A DNA stretch of 64,000 nt from contig JASWHV010000008.1 of assembly GCA_030760725.1 (NCBI GenBank), positions 45,642,057-45,706,056 on the forward strand, read 5' to 3'. This document shows, in pieces, positions 42,837 through 54,700 of the stretch. Position 1 is the first letter of the stretch. Every line of letters starts with the position of its first letter. The translations under genes and the position numbers were made by a program. Origin of the DNA: Neostapfia colusana (taxonomy: Eukaryota; Streptophyta; Magnoliopsida; Poales; Poaceae). Under the pieces are notes generated by a model. It was not told the origin of the DNA, made no database searches, and was given only the letters and a program-made list of their open reading frames with translations.

Positions 42837-43630
42837 GTACGTTCTAATCTTGTCAATTGTTTTTCAGAACTTACGCTTGTTTTCATGCATATTTTATTGA
42901 TTAGAAACAATGGAGAGGACCAGCAAGGGCTGGGAGGAGTCCAAGGAGTCAAGGAGGAGGAGATAGGACGTGCACACCAAGGAGGAGCCCAAGTACAACT
43001 CGACTTCGACTACACCTCCGGTTCCAAAAGCTGCCTTCTCCAAAACTGACGTCCCAGACACATACGGAGTCGGATTTGGACGTTCTATATATGGTAGGAA
43101 CAGTGATTTCATAAAGCTTCCAATGGAACCAGCCCCACCTCAAAATTCCTTCTAAGTTGACGGGAATCAGCAAAACAAGTGGGCGTCCAGAATCTGTCCG
43201 GTGCTGCGCCAGCGCCTTTTGGGCTGCTGGCCCCTGTATCATGTGGAAGCCCATTAGGATTGCGTCCAGGGGTCTTGCACGCCCCTAAATTCCTTTTTAT
43301 AAAGCAGCCGCCGCCACATTAGGGTTGGGTTTTGCTTAGTTACAATCTGTCATTGAACAGTGTCGCCGATCATCGGTTGTGAGACCCCAAATTCGTGATC
43401 AATTCAGTTTTGATTGCAACTTCTCTGTTCTTGCATGTGTTCTTGATTGCGCTTTCAGGGATAAGCCTTCGTGGCGAGGTCTTTCGTGTGACACGGGTGA
43501 TAACCAACGGAGCAGTGGTGTAGTGATTGCGGGTTTTCGTTTGTTCGGAGCCTTGGATCATCAACGTCGAGATCTCCACCCAATCAAGTTTACCCTACCT
43601 CTCGGAAGATCGGGACTCATCCTCCTATCA
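42761..43630 (+). repeat. 3' LTR of element C, 870 bp
   Basis: Same ends and length as the 5' LTR. TATA-like CTTTTTATAAAG near 43293-43304. Confidence 0.93.
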
Positions 43631-43635
43631 GAAGG

Positions 43636-43667
43636 CTTTACCGACAAACGTGCGGGAAGATGCATGG
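43636..43667 (-). pseudogene. Short integrase fragment of element D between C and S
   Basis: 32 bp whose minus-strand reading (HASSRTFVGKAF) is the segment before the integrase zinc finger. It joins 36214 (across C) and 48834 (across S) in frame. Confidence 0.75.
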
Positions 43668-44498
43668 TGTAAGGGCCTATGTTTTTGCGCACATTCAAAG
43701 TGTTCATCACATCACACACACCTCATTTGAGGAAACTTTATGAACACGTTTAAAGAGCAAGTAAACACCATCAACATGGTCATTAGAGAATAAAATCACA
43801 CAATGCAAAAGTGGCATTTCCCACATGCATCATATAGGGGCTGAGAATATGAAAAAATCCTACACCTTGCAAGGAATGCTCATGCCAAATTTCACCCAAA
43901 TCAAAAACCTTTTTGAGGTATTTTTGGGTATAACTAGAAAGAGGTTAGTTTGAACTAAAATTCAAATTCAAACTACTTTGATCTCATGAATTCAAAAGTT
44001 GGGGGCATATTCATACTCAGCACATTTTAGTGAGCTCACACACCAATTTTCACTCCATTTGGAGTTGATCTTGACATGAGCTAATTTTAGAAAATTCAAA
44101 CTCAATTTGAATTTCAAACTGCATATGTGCTGAAAATATTTTCAAACACTTCACAATTTGAATTCTATCAAATTCAAATGGCCAGTTGGTAGATAATTCA
44201 AATGTCAAAGGGTATTTGGGTCTCTACTGTTTAGAGCAGTGGGGAAAATTGGATTTCAGAGGTTAAAAGAGGAGTGGGTCCCACATGTCAGCCTCACTAG
44301 CAAATTCAACCAACTGAAAGACAGAGCACTCGGTTCTCAGGTTGCAGCCGAGCGCGCCACCGAGCAGCCGATCGGCGCCAGCTCCTGCAGCGTTTCCCCG
44401 CGCTGGAGATGAATGTAGCCTAGAGGGGGGGTGAATAGGCTTTTCGATTCTTTGTTAATCCCTGAAACACCTAATAGATTTATCAAATACAGGGAAAT

Positions 44499-44562
44499 CG
44501 GACTAGTCCGTAAGAGTGCGGACTAGTCCGTTATCTACTCAGAGACAAATCGGACTAGTCCG
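44499..44562. repeat. Palindrome cluster 1 in solo LTR K
   Basis: CGGACTAGTCCG at 44499, 44519 and 44551, plus a half copy at 44571. The 44531-44564 stretch (TTATCTACTCAGAGACAAAT then the palindrome) recurs at 45353-45386. Confidence 0.9.
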
Positions 44563-45200
44563 GTACTGTGCGGACTAGAAAGATCAAGGTTGATCAATAT
44601 TTTCACTTCTAGTACCCTATGCAGCGTAAATTAATTGGGAACTTAGATGTATTACAACAGTGAAACAATGAATGACAGAGATCAACTTTAGTTTCAATGT
44701 TTCAACGTGAATTACACAAGATTAAGTAAACCATAGAATATGATGAACAATAAAACACAAGAGCAAGAGACAAGATTTTATCCCGAGGTTCAATTCCACA
44801 AAGGAAATCTACGTCCCCGTTGAGGAGTCCACAAAGGACCGGGTCTTCACGAACCCTACCCTCGTCGAATCGCCACTGAGGCCGATTCTCTTCCACTAAT
44901 CACAAAGGGCAAATAAATCGTTCAAGGGGCCTTCTCACAAGTTGAGGGCTCCCCAAGAATTACAATGAATGAATACCACCTTGTACACTCAAAAGATGTA
45001 CAATAAATGAACAATAGTGTGCGAGAGATCAAACCCTAGAGCTCAAGATGTGTAGAACAAGTCTCTCCTTTGATCAATTGTTAATTCTCAAAGATTTGGT
45101 CCTTTTAGGTTTAGAATGTATGGAGAGATGTGAATTTTGGGCTCTTGGAAGGTTGATGGCGCAGGGGGTCAAGTGATGTGGTAGTATGGCCGTACACCTC

Positions 45201-45208
45201 TATTTATA
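45201..45208 (-). promoter_or_regulatory. TATA box of solo LTR K
   Basis: TATAAATA on the minus strand, with the palindrome clusters on both sides: cluster 2 upstream and cluster 1 far downstream. Confidence 0.7.
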
Positions 45209-45247
45209 CTAGGGTTTCCAAAGGTTACCGTTAGGGTTTGCGATGTT

Positions 45248-45455
45248 CGGACTAGTCCGTGGTGGACTCCGGACTAGTTCGGTGTGCGGCGTGTGGAAAA
45301 CCCTAAGTATTGTGAGATACCGGACTAGTCCATAAGATTGTGTACTAGTCTGTTGTCTACTCAGAGACAAATCGGACTAGTCCGGTCCATATCGGACTAG
45401 TCCGTTTTCTAGTAGAGAGAAATCGGACTAGTCCGGTTGATATCGGACTAGTCCG
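45248..45455. repeat. Palindrome cluster 2 in solo LTR K
   Basis: Perfect copies of CGGACTAGTCCG at 45248, 45373, 45393, 45424 and 45444, with imperfect ones at 45270, 45321 and 45342. All lie upstream of the TATA box in the LTR's own orientation. Confidence 0.9.
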
Positions 45456-47332
45456 CACATACTGATTTTTGTGCAGTTAGTGTGATTTCTTTCACTTGAG
45501 CTCTTGGTGTGTGTTTCTCCAACACACTCCATACTTAGTAATCTAATCTTTTCAGCTCCTGAGCTCTTTTCATTTTAGATCCTCGTTCTCCTTTCTTTTT
45601 GTGCTTTCTTAGTAATTTCTTTAAAAACCTGCACTCATCTCAACGATTTTGTTAGGGTCTCATTTGTTTGTCATAAATCAACCAAAACCCACAAGGGATG
45701 CCTAGATGCACTTTCAGGAGACCAGCTGCCTGGCTTCTTATCCCTCCCTGACATACTCCGTTTGCTTACAACCCGAGTCCACAGCGAGATCGCCCTCTCT
45801 CACACCGAGCTCCACCGAAAGCACACCGCCCTCTCGGTTCCGCTTGTGAACAGGCCGATCACTCGCCTTCCCAGTAGAAAAACAGCGTCGTGGGTTTGTG
45901 AGCAACATCCTCGACATCTTTTTGTCCCGTGATCAGACGCCCTCGAGCTAAGCCGAGCATTTTTCTGCATGAAAAGGTGCGTTACTGCATGTAGAAGGTG
46001 TAGCCAAAAGCCGTTTGGCATATGATCAACCATCGGTTGAGAATTTCCAAATTTACCGAAAGCTAGTTCATATGGGCCGAGCTTACCTTTAATTGAAATT
46101 CGGATTCCATGCACGCTTGTTAGTCAAGCCTGTTAGCCAGTAGGTTCTACACATGCTAGAGCTCACGCTCGAAGAAGAAGCAAGGAAAACCGTTGAGGAT
46201 CAGCCATGATATGGCCGTTTTCCTCGCTGCCGTTGCGAAGTACCTCGGTTCAGTGTCGAGGGTATGGTTGCCGGCGTTTCTAGCTTCCACAAGGTCTTGT
46301 TTCATGTTCTTCGTGTCCCACTGATGCTCTCCGAGCAATTTCCGGTCGATTTGGTGCACTGTGGTGCGAGACCGACCTCGCTGGAACCCTAAGTTCTGCT
46401 GTCACCGGTGCACACGTGTTTCCGGTGATCGCCGGCGGTCGGCGAGCCCGCAGATGAGTTCACGAGGTCGGAAAACGGGGAGGCAGCGAGTTTTTGGCCA
46501 AGGGGTGGCTGGGAATTCGGTTCTGGCGAGGATCGCCGGAGGGCACCGCGGGGGGAGTCTGTTGGCGCGAGGTTGAAGAAGATCTGCGCTGTGTGACCCA
46601 TCGGCAGAAGTTTAAACATTTCCCCGATTTTCAGATTTAGTTCAAACTTCAAACCCACATACTTTGGCTAGGAAACTCCAAATCGAGTGAACCAATTTTT
46701 TTTGGATTCAGCTCTCTGAGTACTTTCCAACAAATCAAGTTTCACTCTATGAAAATCATTATTTCTCCAGAATTAATTCTTCAAAATTTAAACTGTTTAG
46801 AATTTTAACTGGAGAACTCTTTGGAGGAAAATTCTGAAATTTAACTAGGAGGTTCACCAAAATATCCCTGAGCTACCATAAATATTTCAGATCCATTGAG
46901 CTCATTTGATCCACCTAATGGTGTGATTAATAAAACTGTTCCAGAGAAAATAGAAAATGTCCAGAAAAATTTTTAGAATTTATCTGAAATTGTTTAGCTC
47001 ATATCTTTAGCTACAAACTTTCAAATTAAGTGAAACCAACTCTATTAGAACCCTCTGAAAATCTAGTTTTCAGAAAGTCATGGCTTGCTCTATGAAAATC
47101 CCTAGAACACCCTAGGAGCTCCAATTAAGGACAAGTACATAATTATTTGTGGAGAGCTCAAATAAGCTTTGCTGCAAATGAAACTTGGACAAGTATCTGT
47201 TTAGGTTATATCCAAACCACAGCAAAAATATCAGATTCATTGGGTCTGTCTAGCAAGACTTATAGCTCTCACAAGTTTAGCTTTAATTCAAATGCATTTA
47301 AATTGACACATATTTGTATTTATCACATGTAG

Positions 47333-47417
47333 TCGCTAAGGTTGAGGAGGAACCCGAAGTCTTAGACTTCGTCACTCCAGAGGAACAGCTAGCCAACTAC
47401 CAAGGGCAGCAAGACAA
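47333..47417 (+). other. LTR island alpha of solo LTR S
   Basis: 85 bp between ACATGTAG and GACAA|GCTCCGG. Two leading bases, then an acidic peptide with EEEPEVLDFVTPEEQLANYQ. Confidence 0.5.
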
Positions 47418-48510
47418 GCTCCGGTTTGCGTTAACTATTTTTACAAATTTTAGTGTTTTGAGAACTTACTTTGAGCACCCACTTAAATTGTCCATTAGAG
47501 TCTTGTTTGAAAACCCAAATGCATAGCCAAGAAAACCCTGGGTTGGGATTAGGTTTGTAAACCTCGATTAGCTACTGCAATGCTAAGTTAGTGTAGAATT
47601 CGGTACAAGTCGAGTAGTTGGAACTCCTCTTGAGAATAGGCTAGAGGCACACCACTCGGATAAAGGTAGCAAATGAAATACATGGCAAGAAAAATGAGAC
47701 CGAGCGGAGAGTAAGGGCAGCAGGACCTTGGGGCCTGGGTGCCATAGCTCCACTTGTGTCGATTGAGGACCGAGCCGTGTGCGGGCCTGTTGAACAAGCT
47801 AGAACTGTACCGAAGACCTACCGGCTATATGGGAACCGGGAAACCGATGTAACTCGGGTAGCTGGGTATTGAGGCATTGATTGTTGTCCAGAGGGTAGGT
47901 TGAGAGCTTGAGGTGTAAATCGGCTGGCAGCACTGCAGAAGCGCGCACAGAGACCTCTTGCTCGGGATGATAGGACCGGTTCAATATTTGGCTGACGAGT
48001 GAAAGGTGGTTGCGTACGACGTCCGTGATGGTTGATGTAGGCAACATCGAGTATGGGCGTACGTGACGAGTTATTCGGGTAACCCTGCAGGTGTAAATCG
48101 ATTATAATCGCCGTTCCTCGTGGTCAGTGAGTACCACTTGTTCACTGTACCCTGATGTAGAAAGAACAGGCTAGCTACAAGTCAAAAGTTTGCTGATTTG
48201 AAAGCTATACATTGCTTGTTAATGACTTGTTGTAGTTTAGAGCTAATTAAAGTTCCTTTCAACTTTGGGCAAAGTACATGAGAGAAATGCGTTTCTTGTT
48301 TGATTGCGGCTCTCTCATGTGCCTTAGCGTGAGGTTTTCCATAACCTGCTGCTAAAACTTGAAAGTAAGGTTCAAATAATTAGGCGAGTCCTTTGCAACT
48401 TATTTACCTCATGTACCCTAAACCCTTCATGTAGAAGTTTCATGTATAGGAGAGACGGATCAGACTTGCTGAGCCATCGTGCTCATTGCTTGTGTTTGAA
48501 TCTTTTGCAG

Positions 48511-48599
48511 GGGTTTATGAGGAATGGACTCCCGAGGAGGAGACGGAACCCCCAGAGGGAAACCCCGTCGAATGGGAGTCGTGCATGCCGCCGTGTTAG
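48511..48599 (+). other. LTR island beta of solo LTR S
   Basis: Follows the strong acceptor TCTTTTGCAG. Two leading bases, then 28 codons with YEEWTPEEETEPPEG and EWESCMPPC, then TAG. It shares the EW-E-P-C ending with the beta islands of B and H. Confidence 0.5.
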
Positions 48600-48833
48600 T
48601 GTGTGTGCGCGCAAGCGGGGACACGTTCACAGGCTGAATGTGAACTCAATGTGTAGTCCACGCCCGTGAGTGTATACTGAACATATTTTGTTGTAAAAAT
48701 GTTCATAAACTCGTTTATGTAATAAAACTTTGCTTCCCCTTTGTATCTTTGATGTGCGTTATCCGGTGCTGTGCAACGCAGCACCCCTCAGCGTGATCTT
48801 GGCTCGACAAGGCCATGGGGCCGCGTCACATGG

Positions 48834-49134
48834 TTCCCACACTCACCTCCATGGATCTCTGCGAGCAAGTCGCAGCCCTCCTCCCGGGTTATGCACCGCA
48901 ATAGGACGCCATTAGCGCCACGCAGGTAGAGATCCCCTTCCACCAGCGTGTATCTCTTAGCCAACCGAGCGATCCGTTCAACGGATACAAGTTCATCGGG
49001 AAGAAAATTATCTTTCAAGTAGTCCCGAACCTCCGTGATCCATGCATCGCAACCTACTTGAGCACTTGGATCTTGAGCTCCAGGTTGCACGGAGTCCCTG
49101 GTGACGCTTACGATCCTTAGCAGGCACCATGGTA
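48834..49134 (-). pseudogene. RNase H-integrase linker of element D
   Basis: The minus strand carries the connection between RNase H and integrase: WITEVRDYLKDNFLPDE, AKRYTLVEGDLYLRGANGVL, RCITREEGCDLLAEIHGG. A frame change near 49085 separates it from the part nearest F. Reading continues over S toward the zinc-binding domain and over F toward RNase H. Confidence 0.82.
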
Positions 49135-49139
49135 GCAGG

Positions 49140-49386
49140 TGTGGGGGACGGCCGCCCCACCACTCCAGGAATCACATTGGGTGGTGCCCTGTTAGGCGAC
49201 ACCGAACAGCACACATAGAAATGTATCCAAGACATACACAAGTGTGTATTAAACAACAAATATATTTTACAAATAGTAATGTACACTCTAATGTACAGCA
49301 GTGGAATATAAAATCAGAGTTGCAATGGAATTTCAGATCACTCTCACGAACCTAGCCAAGCAGCAAAGGAATTATCCTGCCCGAGG
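49140..49386 (-). repeat. Remnant of the 3' LTR of element F
   Basis: Matches 51769 to about 52018 closely and stops at CTGCCCGAGG. RNase H-side coding sequence begins at once. Confidence 0.85.
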
Positions 49387-50274
49387 CTAACACTTTATAG
49401 CAGCATGAAGTGGATTTGGCGGTTCTTCCTCTTCTATTGGCGTAATGGTCAGATTGTCAATATGAGATTTCCGGCTGAGTGCATCGGCAACCCCATTTGC
49501 CTTGCCCGGATGATAATGAATCTCAATCTCATAGTCTTTAATCAGCTCTAACCACCTTCGTTGTCGCATGTTCAACTCTTTTTGCGTGAATAGGTATTTC
49601 AAGCTTTTGTGGTCGGTGTAGAGATGAACTAGATTTCCCAATAGGTAGTGTCTCCACATCTTCAAAGCTACTATCACGGCAGCAAGCTCAAGATCATGAG
49701 TTGAATAATGTTGTTCATTATTCCGTAACTGCTGTGATCCATATGCGACCATGCGTCCTTGCATAAGTACGCAAACAAGTACGATGCCAAACGCATCACA
49801 ATAAACATCAAAGGGATTGGTTGTATCCGGTTGAGCTAAAACCGAGGCTGTTGTGAGGTGTTTCACCAAAGCTTGAAAAGCTTCCTCACATGGCTTGCTC
49901 CAATCATATTTGATGCCATTTTTCAGTAGCTCCGCCATAGGTTTAGAGATTTTGGAGAAACTCAGGATGAACCTCCGATAATATCCCGCCAAACCTAAGA
50001 AGCTACGAACTACATGGACTGATGTTGGAGACTTCCATTTCAGCACTTGTTCAATCTTACTTGGATCAACAGCAATGCCTTCCGCTGAAATAATATGTAC
50101 AATAAATGTCACTAGATTGATCCAAAATTTGCATTTACTAAACTTTGCATAGAGCTTGTGATCTCTCAATCGTTGGAGCACAATATGCAAATTATTAGCG
50201 TGTTCCTCCTCTGGTTTGGAATAGACCAAGATGTCGTCGATAAATACCACGACGAATCGATCCAATTTCAACAT
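49387..50274 (-). pseudogene. RT-RNase H fragment of element F
   Basis: A 295-codon open stretch. It starts in the RT catalytic motif (RFVVVFIDDILVYS) and runs through the RT thumb region (FLGLAGYYRRF) and RNase H (VYCDAFG, HDLELAAVIVALKMW, LYTDHKSL, VADALSRK). Ser has become Phe after the first RNase H Asp. Upstream it joins leader sequence, so gag, protease and the RT N-terminus are deleted. Downstream it joins the LTR remnant, so integrase is deleted. It is closely related to G (61534-61890 and 60613-61425). Confidence 0.87.
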
Positions 50275-51747
50275 TAATTACAAATCCTTAACTTGAGTTC
50301 AATAATAAAGTTTTAGTAAACTTCGTTATCTTTCCAATGCTTATTTTTGGTCCCTCATAGCTGTTCTGTTTTGACAGATATGAAGTTTTCAAATCAATTG
50401 AAATTCTAGAAAATTTCTGCAGCACCTCCTTTAAAAGTGTATGATTTGAACCCGCAATATGATTTATTTCCAGACATAATATGGAAATACACTTAACAAA
50501 AAAGTTGTACGATATTTCCCATATTTTCCAACGGTATATGGTATGACCCTAGGAAATGTTTCTGTCCAAACTTATGGCCATATTACAGGAAAGTACAGAG
50601 AGCATTTTGCCCTGTCCTGGTTCTGACCACTTCTAGAGATCTGAAAATTTCACTAAGTTGCAATCTGATTCTGCCTCGGGTTTGTAAATAACATATCTAT
50701 AGGACTCCCTAGTCTTTCCATCCATGTCACAAACATTTCATTTGGTTACTCGTAACTAGAGTTATGCCCTGGCAAAGTCCAGCGACACTGCTGCCCAAAA
50801 ACAGAGGATACTCTGTTTTGGTAACTCGGTTCCGGTTAACGATTCTTCACTTTGGCCTGGTCATGGGTGGTAACATTTGAAATTATTTTCAATCTATGTT
50901 CAAAAACTTTTATTTCAACTCAATGTTGTGTCTTTTATCCGGTCCTACATCATGAACCATATCATATATGCAATTATCATCCAATGTCGATACTGCATAT
51001 CCTCACAAATGAAAAACCTATACCGGTGTAACCGGCAGTCGTTTTAGCAGTGGCACTACTCGACCACTCACAAACGTGTGCTACACGAGATACGTAAACA
51101 TGGTTACTACCTGCATAAGAACACTCAATAGTGATGCACACACGGGTTTGTCATTTCAGACAGGTCCATATTGAAAGTAAATACACATGCCCCGTATCAT
51201 TGCCATACGAGTCTTCCATGAGTTAATCCACATCTCAAGGTACATGATCGGGTTATTCACCACCCGAAGGAGGGCTCCACACCTTTCGAATTAAGCACAC
51301 CGGTGAACCAGCATTTTCATATGCCCCATAGAACATAAAAAGTCCTATAGCACATACTTCATGTTAGAAACCACACGATGGGGTCTCCTCCTCCTGCTCC
51401 TAGGTTTGCGCACTGGAGTATAGTGCAATCCTTATGTCTCTAAGACATGAAGAGTCTTATAAAACATATTGACTTTCCGTTTGTTGCTGAACAGAATATC
51501 TCATGCTACTTTCCTCTCATGAGGGAGCTAACCAAAATTGAACCGCTTTTCATTGGCGTTCCTTACCAGTCTTACCTCCACGTAGGTTCGTCGTTACGGA
51601 ATTGAAATGCAAAAATAGTAACACATACGTTAGCATTGCCACCTTACTTAGCTATGCTAATAATACTCTTTATATGGGCATTAACCGATTCCTCACTCGT
51701 AAACTCTAGTTTTTGAAAACTTGATCATTTTGGGCGTGTTATTCAAA
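50275..51747 (-). other. Leader of element F
   Basis: About 1.5 kb of untranslated sequence like the B leader. No gene seen. Confidence 0.55.
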
Positions 51748-51764
51748 ATGCGGCTCTGATACCA
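51748..51764 (-). other. Primer binding site of element F (tRNA-iMet)
   Basis: The minus strand reads TGGTATCAGAGCCGCAT, four bases from the LTR end. Confidence 0.9.
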
Positions 51765-51768
51765 TGAC

Positions 51769-54700
51769 TGTGGGGGACGGCCGCCCCGCCACTCCAGGAA
51801 TCGCATTGGGCGGTGCCTTGTTAGGCGACACCGAACAGCACACATAGAAATGAATCCAAGACATACACAAGTGTGTATTAAACAACAAATCTATTTACAA
51901 ATTGTAATGTACACTCTAATGTACAACAGAGGAATATAAAATCAGAGTTGCAGCGGAATTACAACTGTGATCACTCTCACGAACCTAGCTAAGCAGCAAA
52001 GGAATTATCCTGCCCGAGGGTTTCTTGTGACCATGCAGCCAGAAAAAAGTGGATTCGGCGGCGAGCAGGGTTTATTATGACCATGCAGCCAAAAAAATGA
52101 TGTTGTCATGCTTAACCCTTCACGATATAGGATGAATTACCTGCAAAACAACAACTTTGCAAGAGTGAGCATGATGGCTCAGCAAGACTTAACCGTCTCT
52201 TCTAAGGCATGCAACTCTACATGAATGTAACTTAAGACATAGACATTTGAAGTTGCATAAAGACTCGCCTACACGTTCATCCTTAATTTTTAGATTTTAG
52301 CCATCATAGTCATGACCTTGTGCCAAGCAACATTGAAAATCCACAATCAAACAAGAAACGATTCATTCCAATGTTACTTGTCCCAAGGTGAAAAATAACT
52401 TTAATTTGCTCTATCTCTACTTCATACATGATTATCATGCAATTTAATTTAACATCACATCATATTAAACTTGCAAACTGTTGTCACTCAACTTTGATTA
52501 CAACGTCACAACAAAGTGAGCAACCGGTACTCATATCCATGAGGGACGGTGATTCGAATCAAACATTGCCCGGCTTACTCGACACATACGCCCACCTCTG
52601 AAGATCCAAATCTGGCGTCCTTCATTACATCGTATGTGGCAACCTTTCGCAGGACACCCGACCGTAGAACCGGTTGCTCCATCTCGGGCTCATAGGTCTA
52701 ACAAGACGGTGTGGTATGCCTCTACAATCTAGTTAACCTGGTACATCAGTTTACTGGGTCCCATATACTAGTAAGCATCTGGTACACAAATCAATACTTG
52801 CTCAGCGGGCCCGCACACGAGAACAGTCCTTAACTGACACAGGCAGAGCTACTCGGCCAAGACCTCGTCTTGTCACTGCCTACACTCTTTGCCCGGTCTC
52901 ATCTTTGGAAATATAAACTTTAGTTTGCTTGGGTGAACCATACCCGTGTGAACCCAAACTATAGCTCGCGAGTAGATTCCAACTACTCAACTTATACCGG
53001 ATGTCATAACCTATTTAGCATGGAAATATTCTACAGTGGGGATACTTCTTCTACCGTTGACTCCAGGGTTCATTTGGTCATTCATTTGGAGTATGAATCA
53101 TTGCTGACCAAATGCACAAACAAACTCTAAACCATAGTAGTGAACAAAGTAAAACTTTATAAAACAACTTATATGCAAACCGGGGCTTGCCTTTGTTTTG
53201 CAGGGGACTAAAGTCAGATATAATATGCAGTTAGTTGCTGATCACTTGAGGCTTAATCACGTGCTCTTCTTGCTCCTTGATCCAAGCTTTACTTTCTCCA
53301 CTCTTCTCCACGTTATGAACATGCATATATATTTAATTATAATTTTTTGTGATCATGGTCTAACTACAAGTTGAGAATAGCACTCTGCTTAGAAGCTGGA
53401 ATAGAGATGATCCTAGTTGATGAAGAATGGATTTGGCAATTGGATCAAACACTAAGAGTTTTTCCTAAGGGTTGCATTTTTCACCTAAGAAGGGGATATA
53501 TAAAAGTACTGATCCAGAGTTCTAATGGAGCTGAAATTTTTTATGTGAGTTCCCTGTCACAAGAAAATATTCTGTACCAAAATTCGGGACTTTTCATTGA
53601 GCATTTATCCCAGAACAGTTCCCTAAGAATTTAGGTAAAAATGAAATAATTCTGTAGAAATTTGCACTTTCATGCAAAATCAAGTGAAGTAAAATTTCAA
53701 GCATATCTCAGGGAGCATTCATGAATTTTACTTGGATTTTTGGAGCTAGGAATTGATCGGAACAGATTTTCAAGTTGGGTACAATTTCTGAAAAAGTTTC
53801 TGAACTCAATTGAGTGCAGCAGTTTGTACCTGAATTTTGCTACTCAAATCAACTCCAAATGAGCTGAACCTTTAACAGAAGTTCAATAGTATCCTAAGGA
53901 ATATTCTGGCAAAATTTGGTAAGTTTTGGATGAACCAAACTCCCTCAACAATTCTTTTACTAAAAAGATTCAATGAATTTTCCAGAATTTATTATTGACT
54001 TTCGTATGAATTGGGATACAAATTTGGATAGATCATTCCAAGCTGAATCTAACCTAATTTGAACCACCAAATTTGGAGTTTCTAGCATAATTTATGAATT
54101 TCTAAAGTTTCAATTGTATTTTGAAATTCTGTTTAAAGTCAAATGAAGGTTTGAGTCACTGACAGCATGGTTTCAGTGTCATCCCCTACCTCCAGCCAAA
54201 ACTGCTCTGTTTCTCAACTGAGGTGGTGTTCTCCGGTGAGCCTCACCGTCCCTGCTCCCTCAGCCATCTTTGCCTCTGATTTCTGCCGCTAGGGTCTAAG
54301 ATTGCATGACAAACAGATTGGTGAGGTCGTCTCCAGCTGAAACAGCCCGGAAAACATGCCCCAACGGTGGCAGCAGACCCTCCAACTCTGGCGAGGTCAT
54401 GCTCCATGTAGGAGGCACCAAATCTTGCACCACTTTGTCCGAGAGAATCAGTAGAGTATGGAGGTCACCATTCTAAATGCAACTCAGCAAGAAATCAATT
54501 GGAAATCACCTCTCCATGAAGAGCTAGGGTTGCAGCAGCTTTGTAATGGGGAAAATGGAAATTCTGATGCTATGGTGCATAATTTTTGGAGGAATTTGAT
54601 TCTACAGCTTCACAACAGAGTCTAGAAGACATGATAGGATTTAATTGAGCCCTAAAGCTTGCTGCAGAAAGGAATCTCGAAATTACAGAGAGATTGTTCA

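Larger units (their letters stand above)
36220..43630 (+). mobile_element. LTR element C: CRM-like chromovirus, 7.4 kb, plus strand
   Basis: Target duplication GAAGG at 36215-36219 and 43631-43635. It has two 870-bp LTRs (36220-37089 and 42761-43630) with about 40-50 differences by eye, a PBS, a leader, gag, protease, RT, RNase H, integrase and a PPT. The pol frame continues into the 3' LTR, a feature known from CRM-clade elements. Several stops and shifts make it non-autonomous. It is inserted in D's integrase gene, older than E. Confidence 0.93.
44410..45716 (-). mobile_element. Solo LTR K, copia (SIRE/Maximus)-like, 1307 bp
   Basis: TG...CA ends with target duplication GGAGA at 44405-44409 and 45717-45721. 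On the minus strand it begins TGAAAGTGCATCTAGGC, has a TATA box CTAGTATAAATAGAGG (core rc of 45201-45208), then a transcribed part with GACGTAGATTTCCTTTGTGG, and ends with a CCCCCCCTCTAGG-type stretch. These are features I associate with SIRE/Maximus-type LTRs. No internal domain is present. It carries eight perfect CGGACTAGTCCG palindromes. Confidence 0.82.
43668..48828 (+). mobile_element. Solo LTR S (B/Tekay type, plus), carrying a nested solo LTR
   Basis: Target duplication CATGG at 43663-43667 and 48829-48833, with TG...CA ends (TGTAAGGGCC ... CCGCGTCA). There is no gag, pol, PBS or PPT inside. Its start resembles the reverse complement of the B LTR (TGTAAAAGCCCAAGAAAG, ATGTTCATCAC), and without the nested LTR K it is 3849 bp, close to B's 3861. 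It contains islands alpha (47333-47417) and beta (48511-48599), and an AATAAA near 48720. A solo LTR arises by recombination between the two LTRs of an element. It interrupts D's integrase. Confidence 0.85.

Noticed and set aside
44499..45455. Palindrome clusters as a CRISPR-like array
   Set aside because: Irregular spacing, 12-bp repeats, no cas genes, and located in a plant LTR.
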